A stretch of 64,000 bases of DNA from Turnera subulata. Lineage: Eukaryota > Streptophyta > Magnoliopsida > Malpighiales > Passifloraceae. Of this stretch, positions 10,447-20,777 are shown piece after piece (positions within the stretch are counted from its first letter, which is position 1; each line of letters starts with the position of its first letter). A model generated the notes under the pieces. It was not told the origin of the DNA. It searched no databases and saw only the letters and a program-made list of their open reading frames with translations. The DNA lies in contig JAKUCV010006267.1 in assembly GCA_028386065.3 (NCBI GenBank), positions 30,214-94,213 on the forward strand, written 5' to 3'. The position numbers and the translations under genes are program-made.

Positions 10447-12455
10447 ATGATCGTGGCTTTTGAGGGGTATAATATCCATAAAGCTCCTTTCTTTGATGGT
10501 ATAAACTTTGACTATTGGAAAGTTAGAATGCAAATGTTTATAGAGGGTCAAGGTTTAGAAATTTGGGAGATTGTTGAGATTGGTTGGAGTAGGCCACCTA
10601 AGCCTTTGTGTGATTGGAGTGAAAATGAGAAGAAGAAAGGCACTCTAGATGCCACAGCTAGAAACTCTTTACTATATGCCTTAAGTAAAGAAGAATTTAA
10701 GAGAATTAGAATTTGCAAGAGTGCTCATGAAATTTGGACACTCTTATGTAAACTCATGAGGGAACAAACCAAGTAAAAGAATCCAATACCAATAGGCTTA
10801 TGAGAGAATATGAGCTTTTTACAATGAAGCCTAATGAGTCCATCTATGATATGAGTACTAGGTTTTCAACTCTATGCAATAACCTTGTGAGCCTTGGTAA
10901 GACCATAAGTAATAAGGAGAAAGTTACTAAAGTATTAAGATCTTTGAGTAAGGAGTGGGAATCCAAAGTCACGGCTATTGAAGAGGCAAAAGATCTTAAT
11001 GTCCTATCCTACAATGAGCTAATAGGTTCTTTGATAGCTTATGGAATGAAGTTTGAAGGCAAAGTAGAAAAGAAGAAAGACCTTGCCTTGAAGATTCAAG
11101 ATTCAGAAGAGGATGCAAGTAACAAAGATGATGATATGGCTCTAGTCACAAGGAAGTTCATGAAGTTCCTCAAGAAGAAGAGATTGCAAAAAAGGAGGAA
11201 TATGAAGAGCACCTCTAAATATGAAGATACAAAGAAAAATCCGATTGTTTGCTATAAATCATATCAAATCGGAGTGCTCATACAAAAAAAAGCAAGACTT
11301 GATTCTTCAAAGAGCACAGGCAAGAAAATCATGGTGGCATGGGATGAAGATGACACATCATCAAGTGACACGGATAGTGATGAAGATGCACATATATGCT
11401 TCATGACTCTCGAAGATGATGAGGTAATTAATTCTTCTAATGACTTTACATTTGAAGAATTACATGATGCGTTCATTGATGTGCATGAAGAACTTGAGAA
11501 GTCCTTGAAAATGAATCAAAAGTATAAAAAACAACTTGTGACTCTTGAAGAAGAAAAGCATGCTCTTAATGTATCTTACAATGAACTTAATGAGAAAGTA
11601 TCCTCTAATGTATGTGCTTGTGTTGTATTGGGAAAAGAGAATGAGTCTCTTAAGTCTCAAGTTGAAGATTTAAAGAAAACATTAGAGAAGTTTACAAATG
11701 GTAGAGATAATCTTAATCTTCTCCTAGGACAGCAAAGAAATCCAATACAAAAGGAAGGATTAGGAGCATCAAATGTGCCATATGAGGTCAAACCTATTAT
11801 GCTAAATGCTAAGACACATGAACATGGTGCCTCATCTTCCACTCATCATACTAGATCACATGAACATGCTAAACCATATGCTCAAAATGCTAGATCACAT
11901 GTTCATAATACAAAATCACCTATTCATCATAGAAGGTCAAATGCTCAAAAAGCAAGACCATATGTAAGTAGTAGTAGATTCCATTATGCTAGATTGTATG
12001 CCAATAATAGAAGACCACATTCCTACAATATTAGATCAAATGCTAATAGTGCAAGATCACATGTATACAATGCTAGAAATGGAGGATCTTATTACACTAA
12101 ACCAAGCACACATGGTAGAAGATCATATGCTTATAATGCTAGAACACAAACCAATGATGTTACGTTACATGCTAGATCATTTGCATACAATGCAAAATCT
12201 CATGATTACAATTCAAGAGCACAAGCATATAGAGCTAGATCACTTCATAACCATGCTAAGTTATATACCTATGGTGGAAGGCAACAATCTTACCATGATA
12301 GAGTTCATGATCATTCTTATATTCCTTCTATCACATGCTATCATTGTGGTAAACATGGTCATGGAATTCGTACTTGCATGTTCAGGAGTAAGAATTCACA
12401 TGTAAAATATGTTTGGGTACCTAAAGGTACTAGAGCTAACATTCAAGGACCCTAG
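10447..12455 (+). pseudogene. gag: Gag of element C, frameshifted
   Basis: Gag is the structural precursor that packages the RNA. The ATG at 10447 opens a 109-residue frame. By comparison with D, one base is missing near 10755, and the frame continues from 10774 and stays open to TAG at 12455. The first zinc knuckle, near 11250, keeps only its outer parts in two different frames, so a small deletion has destroyed it; a run of A bases next to it restores the frame. A coiled-coil segment spans about 11450-11700. The region 11810-12300 is a degenerate repeat rich in N, A, R, S, H and Y. A second knuckle, CYHCGKHGHGIRTC, at about 12337-12378 is intact. The end reads KYVWVPKG ... stop. Two frame lesions make a normal Gag unlikely. 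Confidence 0.85.
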
Positions 12456-12491
12456 ATTGAGTGGGTACCTAAATTTTGTTTATTTTTGTAG

Positions 12492-15400
12492 GACGACAAA
12501 GATGAGTGGGTACTTGATAGTGGATGTTCACGCCATATGACGGGTGATCAATCAAAGTTCTCATCTTTGAAAGGTAAAGGTAAAGGTAAAGTAACCTTTG
12601 GTGATAGCTCTAAGGGTAAAATACTTGGTATTGGTGATATTGGTTCTAATCCTACTATTGAGCATGTTCTTCTTGTTGATAACTTAAAGTTCAATCTCTT
12701 AAGTATAAGTCAACTATGTGATAAGGGATATAGAGTCACCTTTGAATCTACTAAGTGCATGGTTACTAGATGTATTGATGATCACCTACTTTTTGTTGGG
12801 AAAAGGATTGGAAATCTTTACTCAATCAACCTAAAAGAAGTTGCTAACAATGATGTTAAGTGTTTTAGTGCAAAGATGGAAACACCTATTTTATGGCATA
12901 GGAGGCTTGGACACGTCAATTTGGAATTAATTTCAAAACTATCCAAGAAGGACCTTGTTAAGGGTCTACCAAAGCTCAAATTTGAAAAAGATGGAGTATG
13001 TAGAGCTTGTCAACTTGGAAAGCAAGTTAAAAGCTCCTTCAAAGCCAAAAATATGGTAACAACTTCTAGACCTCTTGAACTCTTGCATCTTGATCTTTTT
13101 GGTCCTATGAGGACAACTAGTCTTGGTGGTATGAATTATGCTTTTGTTATTGTTGATGATTACACTAGATTTTCTTGGGTTATATTTCTTGCTAGTAAAG
13201 ATCATGCTTTGTATGAGTTTGGATGCCTTGTTAGACGTTTGCAAAATGAAAAAGGTTATAAGATTTCTAAAATTAGAAGTGATCATGGTGGTGAGTTTGA
13301 TAATCTTTTGTTTGATCATTATTGTGAACAATGTGGCATTGAACACACTTTTTCTACTCCTAGAACACCTCAACAAAATGGGGTTGTTGAGAGAAGAAAT
13401 CGGACATTGCAAGAAATGGCACGCACTATGTTAAATGAAAATGGTATACCTTCATACTTTTGGGCCGAAGCGGTTAATACCGCGTGTTATGTGCTAAATA
13501 GAGTCTCCTTAAGGCCTATCTTCAAGAAAACTCCTTATGAACTGTGGTATGGTAGAAAACTAAATATTGATTACTTTAAGGTGTTTGGATCCAAATGCTA
13601 TATTCTTAATACCAAGGACAATCTCGGTAAGTTTGATGCTAAATCGGATGAAGGTATATTTCTTGGTTACTCTATTACTAGTAAAGCCAATCGTGTGTAT
13701 AACAAAAGGACTCTTCTTGTTAAAGAATCCATACATGTTGTATTTGATGAAGTTGATTTGAATGTTGATAGAGAAGATGATATAATAGATTTCACACATA
13801 GACCTTCACCAAGCACGAAGGTTGACGCTTCAACTAGCCAAACTTCATTGGATCATGGTTCTTCACCAACAAGTACAAGTGAACCCAAAAATTATGATAC
13901 TTCTTCTCCTCAATCTACTGATGCACAAGAGAAGGATAAGGGAACAATTGAAGTCAAGCCACCAAGGGGACATTCTCCTAGTGCAATTCTTGGGGATCCT
14001 ACAAAAAGGGTAGTTACTAGATCATCTTTACATAATTTGAATGGTCATATTGCATTCTTGCCACAAGTCGAGCCTAAAAATGTTAAAGATGCTATTAATG
14101 ATGAAAGTTGGGTTATTGCTATGCAAGAGGAGTTAACTCAATTTGAGAGAAGTCAAGTTTGGAATCTTGTTCCTAGACCTCATGATCATCCCGTTATTGG
14201 CACTAAGTGGGTCTTTAGGAATAAGTTAGATGAAAATGGTATTGTTATGAGGAACAAAGTTAGGCTTGTTGCTCAAGGTTATAATCAAGAAGAAGGCATT
14301 GATTTTGATGAAACATTTGCTCCTGTTGCTAGATTAGAATCCATTCGCATGCTTCTTGCTTATGCATCATATAAAGCATTTAAATTGTTTCAAATGGATG
14401 TCAAGAGTGCATTCTTAAATGGGTATATCATGGAGGAAGTGTATGTTGAGCAACCCCCCGGGTTTGAAAATCATGAGTTTCCTCATCATGTGTTTAAACT
14501 CAAAAAGGCACTCTACGGTTTGAAACAAGCTCCAAGAGCTTGGTATGAAAGACTAAGTAAATTCCTTGTTTCTAATTGTTTTACAAGAGGAAAGGTTGAT
14601 ACTACCTTGTTTGTCAAAACTCATATGCATGAATTACTCATTGTTCAAATATATGTGGATGATATTCTTTTTGGTGCTACTAATGAGTTTTTGTGTAAGG
14701 AATTTGAAAAATCCATGCAAAGTGAATTTGAGATGAGCTCCATGGGGGAGTTAACTTATTTCCTTGGATTTCAAGTAAAACAACTTGAAGGGGGCATATT
14801 CATTAACCAAGCCAAGTATACAAAGGAGTTACTCAAGAGATTTGGGATGGATGGTGCTAAGATTAGCCCAACACCCATGAGCACTACCACTAAGCTTGAC
14901 AAGGATGAAGAAGGTAAAGATGTGGATATCAAGCTATATAGAGGTATGATCGGAAGTTTGCTTTACCTAACAGCTACTAGACCGGACATCATGTTTAGTG
15001 TATGTCTATGTGCACGATTTCAAGCCTGTCCAAAAGAGTCTCATTTACGTGCTATTAAACGCATTTTTAAGTATCTTAAAGGGACTCCTAACCTTGGTCT
15101 TTGGTATCCCAAAGTGAGTTCATTTACTCTCACTAGTTATTCCGATGCGGATTTTGCCGGGAGTACCTTAGATAGAAAGAGCACTAGTGGTACATGTCAA
15201 TTTCTTGGTCAAGCATTAGTCTCATGGTCTAGCAAAAAGCAAAATTCCGTAGCTACTTCCACTACCGAAGCGGAATATATAGCTGCAGGTTCTTGTTGTG
15301 CTCAAGTTTTGTGGATGAAACATACTCTTGAAGACTATGGCTTGAAGTTTGAATCTATTCCTATTTACTGTGATAGTACTAGTGCCATCAATCTCACTAA

Positions 15401-15596
15401 GAATCCTATCCAGCATTCACGAACAAAGCATATAGAGATTAGACATCATTTTATTCGTGATCATGTGCAAAAGAAAGATATAACACTTGATTTTGTCAAG
15501 ACCGATGGACAATTTGCAGATATCTTCGCCAAGCCTTTGAAAGAAGATCAATTCACAAAGATAAAGTTGGATTTGGGCATGTGCAATCCTCCTTGA
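12492..15596 (+). CDS. pol: Pol polyprotein of element C (protease, integrase, RT, RNase H), open
   Basis: The frame is open for 1034 residues after the TAG at 12489-12491 and is in phase with the end of gag, so expression needs stop readthrough or splicing; the first Met is at 12537. Domains in order: protease with DSG at residues 9-11; the H..H..C..C zinc region near residue 133 on; the integrase core with D201, D264 and E300, giving DD(35)E spacing; the [10 protein letters not shown] integrase C-terminal segment; a variable Ser/Thr-rich linker; RT from about residue 570 with [11 protein letters not shown] and the catalytic YVDD at 721-724; and RNase H with [15 protein letters not shown] and CDSTSA motifs, ending near ADIFAKPL. 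All key catalytic residues I can identify are present. The product would cleave Gag-Pol, copy the RNA and integrate the DNA. Confidence 0.95.
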   Translation, partial: DDKDEWVLDSGCSRHMTGDQSKFSSLKGKGKGKVTFGDSSKGKILGIGDIGSNPTIEHVLLVDNLKFNLLSISQLCDKGYRVTFESTKCMVTRCIDDHLLFVGKRIGNLYSINLKEVANNDVKCFSAKMETPILWHRRLGHVNLELISKLSKKDLVKGLPKLKFEKDGVCRACQLGKQVKSSFKAKNMVTTSRPLELLHLDLFGPMRTTSLGGMNYAFVIVDDYTRFSWVIFLASKDHALYEFGCLVRRLQNEKGYKISKIRSDHGGEFDNLLFDHYCEQCGIEHTFSTPRTPQQNGVVERRNRTLQEMARTMLNENGIPSYFWAEAVNTACYVLNRVSLRPIFKKTPYELWYGRKLNIDYFKVFGSKCYILNTKDNLGKFDAKSDEGIFLGYSITSKANRVYNKRTLLVKESIHVVFDEVDLNVDREDDIIDFTHRPSPSTKVDASTSQTSLDHGSSPTSTSEPKNYDTSSPQSTDAQEKDKGTIEVKPPRGHSPSAILGDPTKRVVTRSSLHNLNGHIAFLPQVEPKNVKDAINDESWVIAMQEELTQFERSQVWNLVPRPHDHPVIGTKWVFRNKLDENGIVMRNKVRLVAQGYNQEEGIDFDETFAPVARLESIRMLLAYASYKAFKLFQMDVKSAFLNGYIMEEVYVEQPPGFENHEFPHHVFKLKKALYGLKQAPRAWYERLSKFLVSNCFTRGKVDTTLFVKTHMHELLIVQIYVDDILFGATNEFLCKEFEKSMQSEFEMSSMGELTYFLGFQVKQLEGGIFINQAKYTKELLKRFGMDGAKISPTPMSTTTKLDKDEEGKDVDIKLYRGMIGSLLYLTATRPDIMFSVCLCARFQACPKESHLRAIKRIFKYLKGTPNLGLWYPKVSSFTLTSYSDADFAGSTLDRKSTSGTCQFLGQALVSWSSKKQNSVATSTTEAEYIAAGSCCAQVLWMKHTLEDYGLKFESIPIYCDSTSAINLTKNPIQHSRTKHIEIRHHFIRDHVQKKDITLDFVKTDGQFADIFAKPLKEDQFTKIKLDLGMCNPP

Positions 15597-15642
15597 AGTT
15601 CTCATAAGATGAAGGCCAATTCAGAATGTTAGCAATATGGTC

Positions 15643-15675
15643 ACAACATCGATGTTGAGTATCACAACATCGGTG
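15643..15675. repeat. Two AACATCGATGTT-type sites at the proposed splice donor
   Basis: Copies begin at 15643 and 15664 (21 bp apart; the second has ATCGGT). They sit between the end of pol and the CAG|GTAAGT donor at 15681. Together with the array at 17230 they bracket the intron-like segment. Confidence 0.8.
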
Positions 15676-15680
15676 TTCAG

Positions 15681-17153
15681 GTAAGTTCTCTAAACCAATT
15701 AAATTTTAAATTGGTACATGCTAAATTAACACAAACACACAGGATTTTATTGATTTCATATTTTACAATCACGCTTACAAACACAGACACACGCTTACAT
15801 TATTTATATTACATTACAATCACACATTTTTTTTTAAAAAACATACATACCTATCATAATCTAGCTCTTAACGATTTGGTACAGCAGTTATAGAGAAGTT
15901 ATTAGGGTCATTGACAATATTAACCCTAACACTATCATTCCATGCAAACCACATTCCACCCGAGTTATTCTGGCCAGGGATTTCAAACCGGTTCACTGAT
16001 GGAAAACGGAGAGGGATGACCCCGTGGTTGCCAGGTTGCCACAATGTCTCCGTGAGCAGAACCATGTTCGGCTTGTACTGGCTCTTTAGGTCTCTCAAGG
16101 TTCTTGTAAAATCTTGAGAGTGCCTAGTGATTCCCCTGCAATTCCACAACAGCAGGCGAACCTTTGGCCAAGCCGATGGTAAGACAGGGACTCGTGAAGC
16201 ACTCTGAGAAGTCATTGAAATTTGATAGTAGCTGCCCTCATTCAGAGTCTGGCAAGAAGACCTCAGCTGCAAATTCTGAAATCGGTCAGAGATAAAAAAC
16301 ATTGTGGAGTTGGCCGAACCATAAAAAGAAGTCCACAAGGTGTTTTGATGTTCCAGGAAGACTGTCTCTTCCATGGGTGTGACAAAAAATCTGGAAGAGT
16401 AGAGCTCGTCAATGCAGACCAAACGAGGGATTCTCGCAAGCTCATTTGGAAGTGGCTCTGATTGCTCATTCATCAGGCTATAGGCTAAACGATTTCTCCT
16501 ACCTAGGAATGCTCCCTCAACCAAAAAGACAGTGGAAGAGGAAGGCATTCTTGCTTTTGATTTTTTTTTTGCTAACTCTCTTTCTGAAATTGGCTTATAA
16601 TTTTCTGTGTCTAATGAGTTCTATCATATGCCTATTTATAGAAACACAACTGCATTACTTCTTCTCTCAGAAGGTGACCCCTACCAATTTCTGAAGTGTC
16701 CAGAGATTGTTCAGGAGGTGACCCCTACCTATCTTTGAAAAATGTTCAGGAGAAGATCCCTCCAAACTGCTTCGATTTTCAAGAATCTTCTTTTTGAAAA
16801 ACTTGCCAATTAGTTAAATTATTGCTCAATCAATGTCTGCAACCTTACAAATTTTTTCGATTATCAAAGATTTCCTTTTTGACAATCGTGGTTTTAATTG
16901 AATTATTGATTCCTAACGAGATTTGTTGTCTGGCACCAAAACGGATACTTTTCGACAGAGATAATCAAAGTCCAATTGATGGGACAAATATCTCACCAAC
17001 CGTGTTTATATGACGAAGCTGATCCTATTTGAGAGTACAAGAAATCTCAAATATTTTTCTCTTATTCATTACAATGTGTTAATCATATTATCATATCTTG
17101 GAGTTATATATTACTAACTTGAGCGTCGGAGCGTTTTCTAAGTTGTTTTGCAG
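15681..17153 (+). other. Probable intron between pol and env-like ORF of element C
   Basis: The left edge reads CAG|GTAAGTTC, a near-perfect plant 5' splice site. The right edge reads TTGTTTTGCAG|GT with the branch-point consensus TACTAAC at 17112-17118, about 36 nt upstream of the AG. The flanks on both sides carry the same 21-bp-spaced palindrome pairs, as if one leader had been split or is joined by splicing. Splicing here would remove the segment and help express the downstream env-like ORF. Most of the intron is an inverted transcription-unit-like insert. No transcript evidence is available. Confidence 0.6.
15868..16548 (-). CDS. Captured ORF with LINE-type endonuclease-like half, inverted inside element C
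   Basis: A 226-residue ORF opposes the retrotransposon. It has its own gene-like signals: TATA box CTATAAATAG at about 16632-16641, ATG at 16548, stop at 15868, and AATAAA at 15746-15751. Residues from about 125 on (LLLWNCRG, then KPNMVLLTET, then GGMWFAWN) resemble the start of the exonuclease/endonuclease/phosphatase domain of plant LINE ORF2. Only about 100 residues of that domain are present, so nuclease activity is unlikely. The first 120 residues match nothing I recognise. It could be a captured host gene, a chimeric gene or a truncated LINE derivative. It lies wholly inside the proposed intron. Confidence 0.6.
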   Translation of the reverse strand: MPSSSTVFLVEGAFLGRRNRLAYSLMNEQSEPLPNELARIPRLVCIDELYSSRFFVTPMEETVFLEHQNTLWTSFYGSANSTMFFISDRFQNLQLRSSCQTLNEGSYYQISMTSQSASRVPVLPSAWPKVRLLLWNCRGITRHSQDFTRTLRDLKSQYKPNMVLLTETLWQPGNHGVIPLRFPSVNRFEIPGQNNSGGMWFAWNDSVRVNIVNDPNNFSITAVPNR

Positions 17154-17229
17154 GTACTCCTCATCAAGGCCAAAAGCAAGGGGGAACCTGATGTACAAAA
17201 AAATTGGACCAAACATGTAAAACCCATAC

Positions 17230-17645
17230 AACATCGATGTTTTGTATCGGAACATCGATGTTCAGTAAGTATTTATACTTCCATATTTTTTCCAACATCG
17301 ATGTTCCACACCACCACATCGATGTTCGTTGTTTTCACTTCTTCAAAGTATCAACCCGAGGGCATACAACATCGATGTTCCAAGTCTGAACATCGATGTT
17401 CGGTCTATTTAACTATTTCACAGCTTGGACCCGAGAGCAAATAACATCGATGTCACGGCTAACAACATCGATGTCCTCTCTTTCCCAGTTTTACAAAGCT
17501 CGGACCCGAGAGCAAACAACATCGATGTTCCAACTGGGAACATCGATGTTCAGTTGCTGTCTTTCAAAAATTATAGCCGTTAGACATTCACAGAATCAAC
17601 CCAATAGTACACAACATCGATGTTACCATCATGGACATCGATGTT
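17230..17645. repeat. AACATCGATGTT array in the env leader of element C
   Basis: Twelve copies in six pairs start at 17230/17251, 17294/17315, 17368/17389, 17443/17464, 17518/17539 and 17613/17634. Every pair is 21 bp apart. Pair-to-pair steps are 43, 53, 54, 54 and 74 bp. A short segment ACCCGAG(A/G)GCA precedes three of the pairs. Two perfect MSA-consensus sites lie in reverse at 17574-17584 and 17670-17680. This lies between the splice acceptor and the env-like ATG. Confidence 0.93.
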
Positions 17646-17842
17646 CAGCTGCGGATTTTCAAAAAAATATAGCCGTTGGGAGCTATATTGACCGTTGTTT
17701 TCAAAAATTCTAGCCGTTACTAGCCGTTACCAGCTCCAAACAGTTATTTTCTTTGCTGCCTCTTACACACTGTCCTTTAGCTCTCTCATCTAAACATTCT
17801 TCATAATTTCCACACTTTCTCTTTACCTTTCTTTCTTCCATC

Positions 17843-19102
17843 ATGGGCAAGACTAAATCACATGGAAAAACACCCATACGACAACCAACCAAAAGAGGAG
17901 GTCCTTCTTCTCCTCAATTCCCTTTGGATGACAAATCCGCTGTTTGGTTCACCTCACGTGCACAACTAACACTCTATCAGTCACTCTTCCACCATCGTCA
18001 AATTTTCACTCCCCAGTATCTTCCTGTCTCTTACCCGAGGGAGAAGAACTACACTCGGCTTGAAGGGCACCTTCGAGCTTCTGGATTGTGGGAATTTTTA
18101 ACCAACCGAAGCCATCAATATAGTGCCGATTTTACCCGAGCCTTCTACTCAACCCTCAATCGCGATGGTGACGTGTTAACTGCTCAGGTGAATGGAATCG
18201 CTATCACCTTGACTCTCGAGCAATTCGGGGCAGTTACCGGCTTACCATTTCAGGGTGAGGATATTGCCTCTTACGGCGGTCCTCATTGGCTCACGACAAA
18301 TGAAGATCCTCTTTTGCAAGAGCTCGGTTTCACGGAAGTTGTCCGTACCATCCATTCCAGAAGACCAACAATTCATTCCATCCACCTGGAGTATCGTGTC
18401 CTATTTTTTCTCATCACCTGGGTGATCAAGCCAAGACCCAGCAATCACACCGTCATATCCATTGAGGATGTGAAGATACTCCATGCCATTATCCATCATG
18501 CTCCAATTAATTGGGCACGTTTTGTGCTTATGTACATGACGGACTATCCGCCTCAATCCATCCATCATTCCTTGCCCTATCCTTTCTTGGTGTTGGACAT
18601 TCTATTGCAGGCCGGTATTGATGCTCGGGAAGGTCCCCAAGTTTCTCATACCAAAAATTGGGCAATTAGTGACGACACCTTCCGAACCGGTAGACCCGAG
18701 CAAGTACCAAGGCTCACAGCGGGTGAGAGTTCTGCAGCACCAGCTCGTCTAGAACCAGCTCCTCAAGCTCCTGTCGTCACTCTTGAATCGATTGTAGCAT
18801 CCCTTCAACATCTCCAATTGAGTGTCAATAGCATGGGACAGTCCATTAATCGTATTGACATCGAAGTTCAACGTCAAGGGCATGATCTTTGATCCTACTT
18901 TGATAGGATGCACTATCAACCTCCACCCTATCATACAACATTTCATGGCTATGATTTCGAAGCTGAGGGTAATGATGATGATGAGCCATTTGATCCCAAT
19001 GTAGCCGGTGATCCCATGGACGTGGAAGCGGAAAATGAAGAAGAAGAAGTTGCTGCCGACAATGAAGAAGATGCCGACGACGATGAAGATGATGGGAACT
19101 AA
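17843..19102 (+). pseudogene. Env-like third ORF of element C, with one in-frame TGA
   Basis: The ORF opens at ATG 17843 with a basic, Lys/Arg/Pro-rich start. A globular part follows (AFYSTLNRDG..., LTLEQFGAVTGLPFQGED at about residues 95-150) of the 'putative plant transposon protein' kind found between pol and the 3' LTR of SIRE/Maximus elements. TGA at 18890-18892 stops it after 349 residues. The same frame then stays open to 19102, adding a very acidic D/E-rich tail of about 65 residues. The whole would be 419 residues. I see no signal peptide or clear membrane helix, so 'env-like' describes position only. Its function is unknown. Confidence 0.7.
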
Positions 19103-19167
19103 CACCCAGATTTCTAATCTTTTATCCTATGTTCTTCAAAATGAATAAAAGCTTGCCTTTGTCTTTT

Positions 19168-19316
19168 CTATTTCTTTTTGCTAATGCCAAAAGGGGGAAA
19201 CAACTTAACATATATGTGCACACCAAGTTCAAATTAAACGACATCATGGCTAAAACATAGGGGGAACTAATGGGCACATACTTCGACTTGTTTGTCATTA
19301 TAAAAAAGGGGGAAAT
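19168..19316 (+). promoter_or_regulatory. Repeated polypurine tracts before the 3' LTR of C
   Basis: Purine tracts AAAAGGGGGAAA (about 19188), ATAGGGGGAA (about 19257) and AAAAAAGGGGGAAAT (ending at 19316) precede the LTR. The last would prime plus-strand DNA synthesis. Element A shows the same reiterated set before its 3' LTR. Repeated tracts are a known trait of the SIRE lineage. Confidence 0.75.
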
Positions 19317-20772
19317 TGTTGAAAATAATGTTTTGCTAATATCTCTTTATCCTATTCAGGTTTTGATAATGACAAATCAACCTTGTATTAGGATGATCAT
19401 TATTATGAAGCAAAAAGAAATAATCAAGAGCAAAGACCTTATGTGATCAAGAGTTCAAGAATGGAAGTGACAAGATCAAGCAAGAAGAACAAGAAGATTT
19501 AGGAACTCAATTTTGTACAAGGTTAAACATTCAATGTCTCTAAGTTATTGGCTCAAACAAAATCATTTTTACTCATGCATCAATTAGATCTCATTTCAAT
19601 CATAATAATGTCTTCCGAGCCTCGAACATCGATGTCCAAATTTTGAACATCGATGTCCTGCCTTGAAACCAAGCTTTCAAAGAGGTTTCTAAGCTTTGAG
19701 CATCGATGTCCAATATTTGAACATCGATGTCCTGCCTTGAAACAATTTTTCCAAAGTAGGCAGTAGTTTATAACATCGATGTAGGCATCCCTAACCATCG
19801 ATGTTCTCATGACCATTGCTCTTTAAATATTCTTTTGTAGTATATGAACATCGATGTCCAGATCTTTAACATCGATGTCCCACTGAATTGGCTTTCTAAA
19901 TTGTTTTGGGAGTGTCCAAAACATCGATGTTCAATGTATGAACATCGATGTTATTTTGTCTCGGGTCTTGGACAATGTCTTGGGCAACATCGATGTCCTT
20001 TTGGCCAACATCGATGTTCTAGTGACCGTTAGCCCAATAATTCATATTCGCTGGCCAGGACATCGATGTCCACTTTTGCAACATCGATTTCCTTGTGACC
20101 GTTGGACTAATAATGCACATTCAAAGGCCATAACATCGATGTCCTTGATTCCAACATCGATGTTCAGCCGACATGAGCAGACACACTTTTTACCTTCTCA
20201 TGCTATCTTGTTTAAAGATGTTTTAGATTGTTTCCCCAACGGTCATACATGCTTTTATCCTTATAAATAGAGCTTTTAGGTCTCTGTTTAAGACAATTTA
20301 ACTCTCCACATTTTTAAGATTCATTGTGAAACATACAATTCATTTTATGAGCCAATATTATTGAGGATTGAGAGTTGCCTTCATAGAGCTTATTTTTGTA
20401 CTCATACCTACTCTTAAAGAGAGTCTTGTTTTGGGTGACCTTTGTATTAACATACACTTTAAGGGAGGATTGTTCCCTTGTAGTAAATTCATAGGAAGAG
20501 GGTCTTCTTTCTGTGGGAAAAAGTCTTGAAGTGAGGAATCTTTAAGCGGGAGTTGTAAACGGTTTGTTAAGCACCCAGAAGCTTAACGCGGATAGTGGAA
20601 TCTTCGAGAGAGTCTCTCGGAGGACTGGATTAGCCACACAGGTTTTGTGTGTGTGAACCAGTATAAATCGATTTGTCTCACTCTCTTTCAATTCCGCATT
20701 ATTATTTGTTTTAAGTTTTAATTAGTTCTTAATCGCTAATTCACCCCCCCTCTTAGCTTGTTTGGGCTTACA
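19317..20772 (+). repeat. 3' LTR of element C
   Basis: The LTR is 1456 bp, TGTTGAAAATAATG to GGGCTTACA, followed by the GTTCT duplication. It keeps the fuller palindrome array (19625 to about 20164), including two pairs at 19986/20007 and 20059/20080 that the 5' LTR has lost or merged. MSA-like motif and TATA box are at 20235-20245 and 20262-20270. A second transcription start here could read into flanking DNA. Confidence 0.93.
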
Positions 20773-20777
20773 GTTCT

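Larger units (their letters stand above)
9037..20772 (+). mobile_element. Element C: full-length SIRE/Maximus-type Ty1/copia retrotransposon with env-like ORF
   Basis: Two LTRs (9037-10397 and 19317-20772) bound an internal region ordered primer site, gag, pol (protease, integrase, RT, RNase H), env-like ORF, polypurine tract. The element is flanked by the 5-bp duplication GTTCT (9032-9036 and 20773-20777). At 11.7 kb it is in the large range typical of the SIRE/Maximus lineage, which is known for a third, env-like ORF and repeated polypurine tracts. The LTRs differ at about twenty positions plus one 94-bp deletion, so insertion is fairly recent. Pol is open, but gag has at least two frame lesions, so this copy is probably not autonomous. 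Confidence 0.93.

Noticed and set aside
11986..12405. Second-frame 139-codon ORF over the Gag repeat region of C
   Set aside because: It follows from the short-period repeat being open in a shifted frame. The zinc knuckle and homology are in the other frame.
12966..13412. Minus-strand 148-codon frame inside pol of C
   Set aside because: It is the antisense shadow of the conserved integrase core, with no domain of its own.
17148..17713. Open frames rich in HRC, NIDV or TSMF repeats over the arrays
   Set aside because: AACATCGATGTT has no stop in any frame and the 21-bp spacing keeps phase, so open frames arise automatically. The same happens at 6288-6787, 9300-9536, 19580-20270, 35830-36310 and 59802-59993.
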